Counted from the first letter of the stretch, positions 45,322 through 57,380 are shown. The stretch is 64,000 nt of DNA from Symsagittifera roscoffensis (GCF_963678635.1 NC_087067.1:28281547-28345546), one strand, 5' to 3'. Translations and numbers: made by a program. The notes: generated by a model from the letters alone, not told the origin.

Positions 45322-45831
45322 TCAGCCTATACTTAAGTAATATTTCTTATGAAGATATACTTGTATATTAGTATCAGAGAATATCACGTGTACAAGCGCG
45401 TACAATTCCCGAGGATGCAGTCGTCCTCTCTTTGGATCGTACACTAGAAGCGAGAGCTCCTTCACGTCCATTTCCGCGAGGAAGTCTCTCAACCTCAACA
45501 AGGACAAGACTAGGTTCTCTGGGTCCACGTGCTGCTTCTCCGTCGCCCTCGTAACCAAGAAGTATAGGTACTTTCCCGGTATCTGTGACGCCGCCGGAGG
45601 TAAGGCTGCTACGCCCCCTATTCCTGGTCTTTGCTTCCAAAGAAATTCTATGTTTTTATATTCTTTCTTAAAATCTGCCGATAACGCTGTCCTAAAACTC
45701 ATGTCTGCTGTGATTGCGATCGCACATGTTCTATTTGTGAGTATAAAATCACTGTCTGTTAGTATTATGCTACTTGAATATTCATTTGGTAAGTTAAAAT
45801 ATGACTCAACTACCCTCCCTAGGTTCTTCAC
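45322..45831 (-). CDS. Element 3 pol C-terminus: macro-like domain (OARD1-type)
   Basis: 169 residues ending pol. Segments in order: IILTDSDFIL, AITADMSFRTALSADFKKEY, GVAALPP, GKYLYFLVTR, LVLSLLRLRDFLAEMDVKEL, VYDPKRGRLHPRELYALV, DTNIQVYLH. This follows the strand/helix order of OARD1/TARG1 macro domains, which bind and hydrolyse ADP-ribose on proteins. Matching landmarks there are an FKKKFG helix, GRYIYYLITK, SLEAMKSH, a GCGLDRL loop and an ending TDIKITVY. Here the glycine-rich ADP-ribose loops are replaced (SFRTA for GAG; DPKRG for GCG), so binding or catalysis may be lost or changed. The assignment rests on remembered family patterns and needs a profile search. Confidence 0.6.
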   Translation of the reverse strand: MKNLGRVVESYFNLPNEYSSSIILTDSDFILTNRTCAIAITADMSFRTALSADFKKEYKNIEFLWKQRPGIGGVAALPPAASQIPGKYLYFLVTRATEKQHVDPENLVLSLLRLRDFLAEMDVKELSLLVYDPKRGRLHPRELYALVHVIFSDTNIQVYLHKKYYLSIG

Positions 45832-46700
45832 CTGTTTCTGCTTCTAAGTCTCCTGTCTCTCTTGCTATTCTTAAGTTTTTTATTTTCAAGTTTTCAGTGT
45901 GGGTAAGTCCTACCCCCACTCCCCGGACAAAAATATCCATCGACGTCCCCGTCGATCGCATACCGGGTATCAAATCGAGGTTGGAAGCCGGAATGAGTAG
46001 TTGCCCTTCCTGGGCAGCCCAGGAAGGATCATCTCGTTCGATTTTCATGTATTTTATGCTTTCACGATCTACACCTTGAATCGTGACACTGGTCTCCTTT
46101 GGGCCGACGTCATTTCCTTCAGCCATTCTAAGACACACAGATTCGTCAAGTCATGTTCATATGACTGCTGTTGCTCATCGTCGAATTCTACCTCGGGTTT
46201 CGACCGGTCGTCGACCCACTCCTCGTCGTGATCATCGACTATGTCAATGTCTTGTGACACAGTTATTTCTTCTAGACCCACTACTTCTTCCACTATCTTT
46301 TTCAGATTTATCCTATCCAATACAAAGTCGTCACCGTAAGGGTTATATTTCTTTCTTGGTCTTGTCCCGGCGTTCTGTCGAGTCTGTACCGTAAGCGGAA
46401 AATCTGGTTCCAAATTCTTGGGAACCTCCAACTGTTCGGGATCCTGCCAATCCTCCTCTGCGTAGGGTAAAGTTTCATCGTCCGCTTCGATCACCTCGTT
46501 TGGATCCAGGTCCAGCGGTGTATTCGTTCCTTCCTCCACGACTTCGTTTCCATCGTTCTTTTCCCTGGTGCCCTTCTCATTGACCTCACAAGCAGGGTCC
46601 ATCATTAGATAATCCCCCTCTTCCATGTCTGCAGGTATACACCAGTCTTCTGTCGATGGATTGTGTGGCTTGATGTTCTCGTAGTGGGCGGCTCGGCCAG
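45806..46700 (-). pseudogene. Element 3 pol: acidic linker between integrase and macro-like domain
   Basis: Continues the integrase frame without a stop (46069-46815): RPRKKYNPYGDDFVLDRI, a long acidic stretch, then, after a frameshift near 46,090, DDPSWAAQEGQLLIPASNLD and MDIFVRGVGVGLTHTENL (45806-46138). Uninterrupted joining to integrase shows that macro-like domain and linker belong to Pol, not to a separate gene. Confidence 0.65.
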
Positions 46701-47890
46701 TACTCAGTCTATAAAAGCGTCCCTCCTGGTGCACCTCCGTAATCATGATGGGTCCCCTCCACTTTTTAGGAGCTTTTTCGTTCCTTTCGATGGTATAACG
46801 TTCTGAAATATCCATACGTAGTCTCCCACCGAGTAAGCTTTTGCACCAGCTGCTTTCTTGTCAAATTTTTCCTCTGTCTTGCCTGTGCTTGCTGAGTATT
46901 TTGTCTACACAAATCGTTCAACTCCTGTTGACGTCTGATTACATGCCTCACGTAGACCTGTGGAGACGTTTTCTTTCCCTCATACTCTGGGTAGAAAAAG
47001 GTTAAGGGTAAAGACTTCTCGTGTCCAGTTAGCATCATGTGTGGACTAACCTCAGAGGTGGAGTGTTGCGTGCTATTATAGGCTCCCATCACCCGTGGAA
47101 GGTATCTGTCCCAATCGGTCATGTACCTGGAACAATATACTCTCAGCATCGATACTAACGTCCTATTCTGCATTTCCACTAAGCCATTTGTCTGTGGATG
47201 GTATGTCGTGGAGTGAGCCCGAGCAACCTGCGATTGTCTCATAAGCTCTTTCGTAAGCTTTCCTACGAAAGCTGTTCCATTATCCGATTGAAACGTCATC
47301 GGACAACCATGTCTCGCTATCCACGTATTGATTAGGTGGTCGCATGTCTCTTCCGCCGAGGCAGTTATGCAGGGCACGGCCTCTGCATACTTTGTGAAAT
47401 GATCTATCATGACCAATACCTGATTATAACCACTGTCTGTCATGCATATCTTTTGGTGATCTATCTGCACCACCTCGTTGAATTCAGACGACTCATTCGA
47501 TTGTAAAGGAAATCGCAATTTCCTTGGATCCTTGACCTGCTGGCATGACAGACATGCTGTTACCCACTTCTCGCATGCCTTTTTCATTCCAGGCCACTCA
47601 AAGCGCTTCAGGATTCTCTGATATACCTTGTCGATCCCCTGATGGCCCATCTGATCATGCGACCTGAATAGTAGTTCTGTCTGATAGCGTTGCGGCAGCA
47701 CTATCGCGTTATACTTGTATAGGACTCTGTCTTCTTCTCTTCTTTTGCAAGCCACAATCCCGTCCTTGACCAAATATAACCTCTCTTCCTTCTGCATGAA
47801 ATACTGTCTCAGGATACAATAACTATCTTCCTCGAGGTCCCCTTTATCCGAGGAACCATTCTCGATCCACCTTTTCAGGTTGCTTGTCAT
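46620..47890 (-). pseudogene. Element 3 integrase
   Basis: 46766-47890 (374 residues) has the HHCC zinc domain (SHDQMGHQG, ACLSCQQVK) and a complete DDE core: QIDHQK, FQSDNGTAF and GLVEMQNR. After the core comes AYNSTQHSTSE..FYPEYEGKKT, a frameshift near 46,860, then KKWRGPIMITEVH and GRFYRLSTGRAAHYEN (GPY/F-like C-terminal domain) in 46069-46815. All catalytic residues are intact; one frameshift is the only clear lesion. It integrates the element cDNA. Confidence 0.9.
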
Positions 47891-48966
47891 GCGATCATTC
47901 TCTGCGCCCTAAGAAGATCCGAGAGTCTGTATCTCGCCTTCAGGTATGTCTTCATGAGCCTCATCTGACTATTCAGCTCATTGGGCTGGTGTGTGTCTTC
48001 TTCCATCTTAACGCACCAAATCTTCGCCGGCGGCTGTGTTTCTTGCTTAAATGGCTGAAGATCAGTCCTGACTACCTCTTTTTGTGGCAACAGACTTATC
48101 GACCGTTTCGATACCGCTATTGTCTCTAAATCATCCGCTGCGTTGTCGAAGACTCTTTCGCTTGGTATAAGGTAGCGATCACTGTCAGGATCCTGGTACA
48201 CCTCTCTGTCCAGATCCCTTGCACGAGTTTCCACTAGTAGTGTGTGGATCGATAGTTCGGACAGTTCTGATCCCGAGCTCGAGTTCCTGTCTGAATAGGT
48301 GTCAATTCCTGAGTTTCGGGAATTGTCATCTGTTGAAGAGGTTGTGATGGAGCCTGCACGCTCCTCTCGATCATGTCTGTGCCTTCTTCGCATCCATCTG
48401 AACTCCCCGGACAAAACCTTGTTCCCCAGGTCCTGTTTCTCATCAGGAACTTTTTCATCTATCTCAGACTCCCCGGACAAACTTTGTTGTCCCGGGTGTT
48501 GATCTTGTACTCGCTCGCTCTTCTCATCTTTCGTCTACCCGGACAAACAATCTTGCAGCAGGTTTTGTTCTACCTTCTCACCTTCTCTATCCTGGTCCAC
48601 AAAGGTAACGGTTTTCCTTCGCGTACTGCTTCCCTGTTCTTTCCGTCCGTAAGAAGTACTGGTTAAAACCTCGTGTGGTATTGAGGATACTAGTTGCTGA
48701 ACTATTGACCTACAATCCCTCTCGTTCTCCTCGTGTTGTCGTCTGGATGGCATGATCTTCACCTTCTCCCTGACTGTTAGTGAAGCCACTGCTGCTGTCC
48801 ACTCGGGGTCATCTCTGGTCACTTCTCTTTCCAACAATCCACCCAGCATCCGCATCACTTGCGGTGTGACCTGCACCGTTTTATCCAATAATGAGAGGCT
48901 GTTTATGTTTATGCGAGAGAGTTCCTGCTGGACCAGGCTTGAACGCAGCAACAGATCCAAGGGCAC
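47887..48966 (-). pseudogene. Element 3 acidic tether between RNase H and integrase
   Basis: Pieces 48535-48966 and 47887-48480. Contains IPHEVLTSTSYGRK, RRKTVTFVDQD and acidic LSGE-type repeats (SLSGESEID, KVLSGEFRW). It parallels the element 2 tether. It is probably a flexible spacer; KxVTF/KTVTF is shared and may be a short docking motif. Frame breaks at both ends. Confidence 0.6.
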
Positions 48967-50416
48967 CGGGTCCCTTTTGGATAGGATTTTTTATATCGGC
49001 TGCTTTTTCGACAGGTGACTCAGGATGCTCCGGAATTGGATGTCCAGACTTATCTAACCATCTCGTTAAAGGAAGCGCTTCATAAGTTTCTTTGTCCAGA
49101 AACGAGAATCCCTCCTTTATTTCTGCTTGATTGGCTTGCTTCTGCTCCAATTTTTCATAGAACTCAGTTTTTTTACTGAGATTGTCAGCATTCTGGTGTT
49201 TATCACGCATCCTGTGCTCGATTATCATATGGTAGCCATCCAATCTTACTATCCATCTACCAATATAACTCTGATCCATCGAGTAAGTTTTCAACCAGGA
49301 TAACGCTCTGTTTTCTACGCGTAACTTAAAGGGAGCGCTCCCCAAGTATGCGCGGTATTTTTCCACAAATGTGACTACTGCAAACATTTCTGCTTTTGGT
49401 GCGCCATATTTTATCTCAGTGTCACTCAAGACCTTGCTGCCGTATGCAATGGGACGGAGAACCGTTCTTCCGTTCCATTCTTGCTCCTGATGCAATATTC
49501 CTGAGATGGCTACTACCGATGCGTCTGTGTCAAGAACATACATGCCCTTTTCTGTAGGCATGCGTAGCACTGGCGCTTCGCACAGTTCCCGCTTTACGTT
49601 CTCAAAGGCAACTTCCTCTTCGTCGTTCCATTCGAACTTTTTCCCTTTGTTGCGCATCAGTTTCTGCATCGGATACACCTTGTCCGCATATCCTTTTATG
49701 AACTTCCGGTAATAATTGCCAAACCCTAGGAAGCTCATTAGCTGTGTGTCCGTTCTCGGAGCCTTCCATGTCAACACAGATTCTACTGCTTCCGGATCTG
49801 GCCTCACACCATGCCTGTCCACCATTCTTCCCAGGTACTTGATAGAATCCCTAAGGATTTCACATTTTGATGGTTTGCATTTCAAGCCTGCCCTTTTCAT
49901 ACATCCAAAGACCTCATCGAGCCTATCAATGTGGTCTTCCAGGGTCGGTGTCGCTATGACTACGTCATCCACGTAACACATCACGAGATTCCCGTACTTC
50001 TTGGTCACTCTGGTCAAAGCCTGAGCCATCAGTCTTTGAAAAGTGGCCGTTGCATTGCACAAGCCGATGGGCATCCTCTTCCACTGGTACAATCCCAACT
50101 CGCATGCGAATCCGGTTTTCTCTCTGTCCTTCTTCCGTAGAGGGACCTGCCAGAGGGCAGAACCCAAGCCCAATGTGGTGAAGAACTTGTCATCACCAAG
50201 CTTAGAGAGGCTCTCGTCTTTTCGCGGTATCGGGTACGCATCTTTTATCGTTACGGCGTTCAAGTAACGAAATTCGCAATAAAACCTAAGCTGCCCCCCT
50301 TTCCTTTTCGCCATTACTACCCTGCAAGCCCATGGCGATTTCGAGGGTTCTATCATGTCGTATTCAAGCAATATTTCAATTTCCGCTCGGCACAATTCCG
50401 ACTTGCGTGGCGTCAT
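48881..50416 (-). pseudogene. Element 3 reverse transcriptase and RNase H (511 residues, one frame)
   Basis: RT: EILLEYDMIEPSKSPWA, FYCEFRYLN, motif A TTLGLGSALWQV, GLCNATATFQRLM, YVDD (49964-49975), YLGRMV, SFLGFGNYYRKFI. RNase H: YVLDTDASVVAISGIL, PKAEMFAV, LRVENRALSWL, RDKHQNADNLSK. Motif A should read LDL; the GGC at 50168-50170 makes it LGL, losing the first catalytic Asp. In RNase H the third acidic position is Glu (Asp in element 2). The reading frame is otherwise open for 1.5 kb, so the copy is recent in decay but catalytically disabled. Confidence 0.92.
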
Positions 50417-51573
50417 TCGCCTTGGGCCTTCCCTATGGGGAACGGTGCCCTCTTCAAGTTCGATTTCGTGCTCGACGAAATTACAGCAACCGATATCCGC
50501 CTTATTTTTGAAAATACATCTGCGTTCCGATTTAAGAGGTCCCGCAATTTTTTGAAATCTCCCTCACCTATTTTCCCTTTTAAATGTTCTATCTCTGGCA
50601 AAACTGGTTTGTCAGATTCTAGTTCATATGACGAGGGGCGTTCCGGAAAATTCGAGCAGCTCGATAAGCCTTTGTCCGTTTCAGATTTCATTGAAAACAA
50701 TTTATGAATAGATTTTAATTCATTAATCCTCTTTAAAAATTTATCTTTATTGGCATGATAAGGACAGTCTTTCACACTATGCTTCTTCAAGTTTTGTGTC
50801 TCCTCATAGTCGGTCCTCATCGGCATAGCGTAACCAAGCTTCTTTCCACGCTGGATTGAAACCGTGGTGTCCAGTGTGTTCAACAACACACTGACACACA
50901 GTCCGTTTCGCGTTACCGAGAAGCTCCGGCCCAAAATCACCGAACTCTGACTATTTGGATTCGGTACTAAATAAACCTGTTTACTATCACTTAACGAATT
51001 CAAATTTCTCATTCTAAAAATTGCCACCACAGCTTGTCCTGGCTGTAGTTTTACTTTCCTATCTAAAAAAATTGGTACCTTGTTTTCGTCTGTTATTATC
51101 CTAATAATTGGTTTCCTAACATACTTCCGGTCCGGGTTTCTAATCCGTATCAGACCGTTGTTCAAGTCAATCATCACGTCAAAATTCCTGACGAAATCTC
51201 TGCCCAAGATGAATTGGTCGGCGTCGTCCAAATTCTCTACCACCAGGAAGCTCATCCAAAGATCCCTTCCTCCCATGTGGAGAACCGTTATTGGTGTTCT
51301 CCCGGCTACGTACATTGCTCCTCGATTGGCGGCGGCCAGTCGGAGATTCGTTGGAATTAGATCTTCCCTCGTGAAGCCAATTCTTTCCCATGTTTTTATC
51401 GGCATCACACTCACTACCACTCGTGTGTCCAGAAGCCCTGTGACTCCGATTTTCTTTCCGTTGGTGTCGAGCAGATGTGTGGTCATATCTGCTTTATACC
51501 CAATGGGTACTGCATCTTGTTCCACCATGGCGTCACGGCCTATCCTGCGGACTTTGAGTTCCTCCACTCCCAA
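50413..51573 (-). pseudogene. Element 3 aspartic protease and linker to RT
   Basis: 386 residues. Protease: GLLDTRVVVSVMPIKTWERI (active-site DTG is DTR), GRTPITVLHMGGRDLWMSF, FILGRDFVRNFDVMIDL. C-terminal linker: ILGRSFSVTRNGLCVSVLL, SSCSNFPERPSSYELESDK and LLNRNADVFSK, followed by a frameshift into RT. DTG to DTR should abolish retropepsin activity. It begins directly after the spacer deletion. Confidence 0.85.
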
Positions 51574-51701
51574 ATAGATCTGCCCTATTTGGTCACTCTC
51601 ATAAGTCCTAGTTGTTGCATTTTCTTCGTCGCCAGCTCTTGCGGTTTGTCTTTTCTGCGGGCCTCCGCTTCACTTAACAGGCGAGCCTTGCTGGCTTTCA
51701 C
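51574..51701 (-). pseudogene. Element 3 Gag-protease spacer, mostly deleted
   Basis: Only the ends of the roughly 220-residue spacer seen in element 1 remain: RRKDKPQELATKKMQ on the Gag side and SDQIGQIYLG on the protease side, joined near 51,605. About 570 bp are missing relative to element 1. The deletion also changes frame, which may once have been bridged by the natural Gag-Pol shift. Confidence 0.6.
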
Positions 51702-54360
51702 TTATGATAAAGCTTCCTCATGCCTTGGATGCTTGATGTCTCCCACTGCATCCCAGAAATGTGGACAATCTGATTTAAAATGACCTTCCAAGTTGCAAAA
51801 GAAACACCTCGGGCCGAATTTCGCAATTACTCCTCTCATGAAATCCTCATGGTCAACTTCTGACGCATCTTCGTCCTCGAGGCTAAAGCCTATTGCTTTC
51901 ATGCCTTGTTTGTAAGTTGAGCATGCTGACACGTGATGGTCTGTTGAACTGCAATTGGCTCAAGAGCGTCTCTTGTCCATATCATCCCTTGGTTTGTACC
52001 AGTTGTTCTCTTGGTTTGCTGGTCCGTTGTTAAAATTGCCATAATTTTTCTTATAGTATCCAGATCTCGAAGGAGGTTTCAACAAAAGATATTCTTTTGA
52101 CTTGAGCCTCAACTCTTCTGGTGTCGGCGCATTGGTTGATAGTGGTTTGTAATGCGTTGCCAGCATTGTCCGAAGTTCATCATTCTTCACACCATCGATG
52201 ATTTTTGAGGCTACTGCCAGGTTCATCCTTCGGTTTGACCCGCGTCTTCTCAGCATTTCCAAGTCGTCTAGAAACTTGTCTATCGTTTCATCCTCTCGTT
52301 GCCTCCGTTTCTCGAAGCGCATCATCGCCTGGTGTCCGTGCACCCCTGATCCAAAACGATTTAACAAGATTTCGAAGAGTTTCTCGGCTGTGTCACGCTG
52401 ATATTGCTTCTTGGCCATGACACAGTTCAGGGCTGTCCCTTCCAAGTTGCTGGTGAGCGCACTGCATTCTTGTCTTTCCGACAACTCCTCTTCCTCGAAA
52501 TGCAGTTTCATTACCTCTATCCAGGTATCAATACAGCCATCAGATTCGTCTTTATAGCATCTTGGTTTCTTAAAGACTCTTCTGGACTTCTCACTGCGTT
52601 CATTGGTTCTGGATAATCTTGTAAGGAATGTCTCCAAAGACCTGTTTAGGGGTTCAAAGGCTGTGGCCATTGCCGTAGTATCCCTTGAGTGTCCTGCCTG
52701 AGTATCCTCACACCTTGTCAAAGGCTCTGTATTCGGTGCATCCCTGCAATCCGAATCGCCGTGAGTGTTTCCCCCTTGGCCCACATGATTCCTCCCTGGG
52801 CTCGCATGTCTCCTGGTACCGGAATCACTTCTCCCAGTCGCATGTGTGCCTTGCGTTGGTCGTTCGTTAGAGGTCTGTCTGTTCCCCGATGAACTTGCTC
52901 TACTGTTCGGGCCCCATGTTCTATTATCCCTTGTGGCATAGCCTGATGAACTGCCCCTACCTCTAGTGGATTCATATGTCCTCCTCCTTTGATGGTCATT
53001 GAAGTTCACCTTCGGCTCCCTGCTGGGACCTCCCGAGTTCGGTTCCCCTTCTTTTGGTCCACTTTTGCTGCCCAGTAGCCAGTCCAACCTATCCATGATA
53101 GCGTGAGTTCGCCTCTCCATCATCGCGTCTATCTTTGTGTCAAGAGTCCCAGGAGACTGCTCTTGCTGAATTGTTAACTTCTCCATGTCGTCTCTTAAGC
53201 GTAACTCTCTCTGTTCCGCTTCTCTTGTCATTCTCGACAAGTTCTTCGCTATGTGTTCGTCCGTTCTTTCTTTCAAGCGTTTTTCGCTCCTGCCAACTTC
53301 TTGTCTATTGCGGTTTATTTCTTCCCGCAGACTTTCTCTTTCAATGTGAACTGCTCTTTCTAGTTCACTCATTCTTATGGACATCTGTTCATTTTGTTCT
53401 CCTATACTGCCCACTATGTTGTTCAAGGCTTCTTCTAGTGCTGCCCCGTTATCTACGAGTGGCGTCACTAGTGGCGGTGTAACCCTGTCGGTCCCAGGTA
53501 GCCTCGTGCTGGTCGAGATTCGGGCCTTGACTCTCTGCCTCGACGTCTTTTCATTATCCACATCAGGATCCGCCAATGCGTTGCCTAGCCCTTTGTTTCT
53601 ACTCTCCCCAGTTTGCGGCTCTGAATTTGTTATAATCGCGAAGCCTACCGACTGGCCTGGTGTGTTACCTCTTTGCTTATCGTTCTCACTACACCAAATT
53701 TGTCCATGGTTCCAGTCTCTCTCATTCGATGTATGCCTCATTCTCCTGGGTCGAACTATTGAGGCTGACTTGAGATCCAAAATCCACTTGCTCGTCTTCA
53801 TCCTATTCTTCCTCCTGGGATTCACCTTCCTTTCCTGTGCCCACCCCCATGGTGAATGGAAAGATGTTTTCTAAGGTGTTCCTCATTCTTTCTGAGAACG
53901 ATGAGGACGTTGTTTGTTTCTCAGTCCCGCCTGCCATCATGGTGTTGTCTGTTGGAGATCTTCTAGTTGCCACTATTTCAGTTGAAATGTCGGACAGTTC
54001 CGACATCTCCTCTCGATCCAATGTCCCGGTGGAAGTGGCAAAATCATGGCCTTGTTCTACCGGAGTAGATTCACTCGCCAGCCTTCTGCCTCTCCCTTCC
54101 AGTCCATGTACTTCCTGGTTGTCATTCATGGCCTGGTCCGTATTGACCTCCACTTCTAACATTTCTTTTCTCTCTTCTGTGGTCTTCTGAGTCCTCGTTT
54201 CAACCATTCTGCCTGAAACCGTCTCGTTTTTGTCGGTCCGGGCTCGTTTGATCCGATCCACAAAAGGGTCGGTCATCGTCTCTCTTTGCTTTTTAGGTAC
54301 GAATTTCCTAGAGCTATTACCTCGTTTAGGTATCCTTGACTTGTCTAGACTCATTCTCAA
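51702..54360 (-). pseudogene. Element 3 gag
   Basis: From the right: N-terminal basic part (53803-54360; conserved start Met at 54274-54276, MTDPFVDRI), an acidic Ser-rich part, a frameshift near 53,815, then 621 residues (51960-53825) with coiled coil, Arg/Gly/Ser-rich region, complete capsid (EVMKLHFEEEELSERQECS, LLNRFGSGVHGHQAMMRFEK, SKIIDGVKNDELRTML) and the first Cys motif, whose first Cys codon is TGA (51960-51962). In the same frame 51702-51932 gives the second zinc knuckle CFFCNLEGHFKSDC. This is the best gag in the window. Confidence 0.85.
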
Positions 54361-57300
54361 TTTGTCACTTCTTAATGCCTATACACTCAATTTGATCGCT
54401 GGTGACTTTATAGTTTGACTACCAATAATAATGACACAACACAATAAATTTCACAAGATTCTATTAAACAGTTACCACAAATCCTTGTATGTTATCACAG
54501 CACAGCGTATTCACAACTTATTCACAACAATCGATTATAGATTTGAGAACTAGCACAATATGATGTTATCAGTCAATTTAAAAGATAGTGTACTCACTAC
54601 CCAATCAAGCACAAATTATGTTGATTTAAAATCAAAAACAAAAAAAATATATAATGACAGAATATGAATACCTCTATAAAAAAACGTATGTGTATTTTCT
54701 TTTAGTCGGTCGCAGTACAATAGATAGTCGAACTTATTTTTTAAAGAAAAAGCTTTCCCTGCTTGGTGCTGCACCAAACAGACAAAACTTTGAAGGCAGT
54801 AATTTTCTCAAGTGGGCGTCTATTGCACCCACCTAGTACTGTGTTACCTATCTGCCTTCGGACTGCCCGAGCTAGACCTACTAAAATCCTCAGGGCAGTC
54901 ACTTTTCACAAAAACGTATTGGGTTTCAAACCACACCAATTACTTACGCTCTTTTTAGTTTAGACTTAGTGTAGCGAATATCCGAGTTCGGACCTGTTTT
55001 GTTTTGGTCTGGTTTTTATTGAAAGGCAAGTTACCAGTGCAGTCACTGATTCCTAGCCTGTCTGCTAATAACCTAATACCTCTCACTGTAGTCTTTCTTC
55101 TGTTTATCTAAGTCCTTTACTAAAATAATACCCCTCCGGATTGCCAAAAAGAGGACCCTTCCGGACTGGTAAAATTGAGACCCCTCCGGATTGGCAAAAT
55201 TTAGACTCCTCCGGATTGGAACCCCTCTGAGTTAGCAAATGTAAGACCCCTCCGGATTGGGACCCCTCTGAGTTAGCAAATATAAAACCCCTCCGGATTG
55301 GGACCTCTCTGAGTTAGCAAATATAAGACCCCTCCGGATTGGGACCCCTCTGAGTTAGCAAATATAAGACGCCTCTGGTTTTGTAAAAGTAGCTTTTCGG
55401 AGATTTCCTTCTTTCAACCTATACCCTTCCGGATACGTTCTCCGATGCTATTTTGCTTTTAAATTAACTAGGATGGGTATGTAATGCTTTCCTAGACCCT
55501 TCCGGATTGAGGTTAAGCCTCTTATTTGACAATTCACGCTAACGGTGAAGGGTCTTATCGCTAGCCTAACTTCGGCTCGATTAAGGTTCTCCTGTGCCTT
55601 TAGCCTTCCCTTTTTGTCTAGAACATCCTAAAGTTACTTTATTCAACCGCTATTATTTTTTGGTAGGGGTGTAAGGGCTTTCCTAAAAAAATTTATAAAA
55701 CGTGAATGGTCTACCCTCCCAAATTGGTGAATTTGCTAAAAACAATCTCAAAAACTTTTCACGCTTACTTTTACGAAAAACTTTTGTCCCTATCAGTAAG
55801 CTCAGCTAGTTTTGGATCTGTTGGTACTAAGAATAACTGGATCTGTCCAGTAGTTCCAAAGTTATTAACCAAAACGTCTTTTTTCTAAAGTCAAAAAATT
55901 TCTCTCTTATAGGTTCTGCCTAACTTTTTCCGCAATTCTGTTCTTTTCGACCTAAAAATTATTGATCCGAGCTCAAAAGGCCTATACTCTTCTAGTTCAA
56001 TGCAAAAGACCCGATCTAAAATGCTTTAATTGAAAAAATTTGCGAAAAACTATGCTACCTGTACCCCTCCGGATTGATGAATCCACCATATCAAACACGT
56101 TAAAGTCGATTTCTCTGCAACCCGGAAGGCTTTCGGGTAGCGGTTTAAAACTTGTAGATTCACTAGTGGACGTTGTCCGAACAACTATTTTTTCTGTCCT
56201 AACTCAAAAATTTCAAAAAATAAAAATTTTCTGAATTTATAGTGTTTCGTACAATCAAAAATTGCCAAAATTCGGTTTTCGGTACCAAAATAGTTCCAAC
56301 CACTTCCGAACTAAACTTCACCAGTTCTATCTATTATGGTAGTGCTGTTACTATGTAACACACTAATTTAGCGCTTTTTTCCGTTTCAAAAATTATCGAT
56401 ATCTCAAAAATCGCGACTTGTGGGGGGATCAAAATATCGCTATTTTGACCCTAGAAACCGGTCTGCTTTCTGTGTTTTTCACTGAAAATTGATATAGGAG
56501 TATTAATATAGGCTATATAAGTAAAAATATTAGTAATACCCCTCCGGGTTTGTTTAGAATCCGAATTAAGATGCTTAACTCGGATATTCGCAGTTCGGTG
56601 AAGGGTCACTACAGTGCAGCACTGTCGAGCACCCCACAGATTACTATCTTAATTTTTGTACCAAAAGGGATACAAAACTTGTTAACGATACCCAACAGTC
56701 GATTGTTGTTGTCGTTGAGCCCCTTCTTGTTGCTCCTTGTACTGCTTGCCGGATCAGTCTTCTCCCAAGACCCCTCCGGACTGAGCGCAAATCAGCTGAC
56801 CCATCCGGATTGAGCGCAGTTTATCATTAACGTGCTTAAATGCTCAAATAAGCCTACAGTACCAGCCTCACAAACTGGCCACAAAATTGATCGTAACGAT
56901 CCTGACTGATATAAATGCCTGTAACAACAATATATCTATCAACAACAAACGGGAGGGTTGGATCACATCTTGTCTGGGGGGATGATTTCTACTGATTTTT
57001 TACTTCTTTTTTTTTTTACTGTTTTTGGTTTTTTCGGTTGATGTTTTTTATATTATTTGTTTTTCTTGGGTACTATACTACTTTTTGTTTGGTTTTATAT
57101 ATATCTTTAAGTGTTTTTGGTCACGGACCACTCAGGAGATGACGGGACCGCGAATCCCCCCACCCTTCCTGGTTCGTGAAATTTCGGTCTTAACTAGGTT
57201 AAAAAACTATTCACGGCAATTCGGAAGGCCTCCGCGTTCCGAACTACCCTTCCGCCCCGGCGGTTTAGGCCTACTAAAGGCGTTAATGTGAGCATCCGCT

Positions 57301-57380
57301 CGGCGCGGAGTGCTCGTTAACGGTTCTGCCGGTCATGATGTTAAAAAGAATAACACCCAGGAGTGCCATAAAAACATCTA
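54361..57380 (-). other. Element 3 leader (untranslated region)
   Basis: 3.0 kb homologous to the element 1 leader (7973-10457), with no credible gene. It contains the TTCCGGA-type tandem block (55121-55385) and scattered single copies. On the minus strand just inside LTR-c it reads TAGATGTTTTTATGGCACTCC; the TGGnnCTCCnGGGTG part is shared with element 1 and is the only candidate I see for a primer-binding site, but it lies 12 nt from the LTR end. Confidence 0.72.
55121..55385. repeat. Short tandem repeat with TCCGGA core (leader of element 3)
   Basis: Starts with about three 27-bp units (CCCTCCGGATTGnnAAAA), then four composite units of about 41 bp that add GACCCCTCTGAGTTAGCAAATATAA. Same position as the block at 8361-8536, but with a different unit, so turnover has been independent. 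Confidence 0.9.

Noticed and set aside
575-54190. Many + strand open frames of 60-170 codons opposite gag, pol and ORF3
   Set aside because: They are antisense shadows of minus-strand coding sequence: no family motifs, and the minus strand carries recognisable domains across the same bases.
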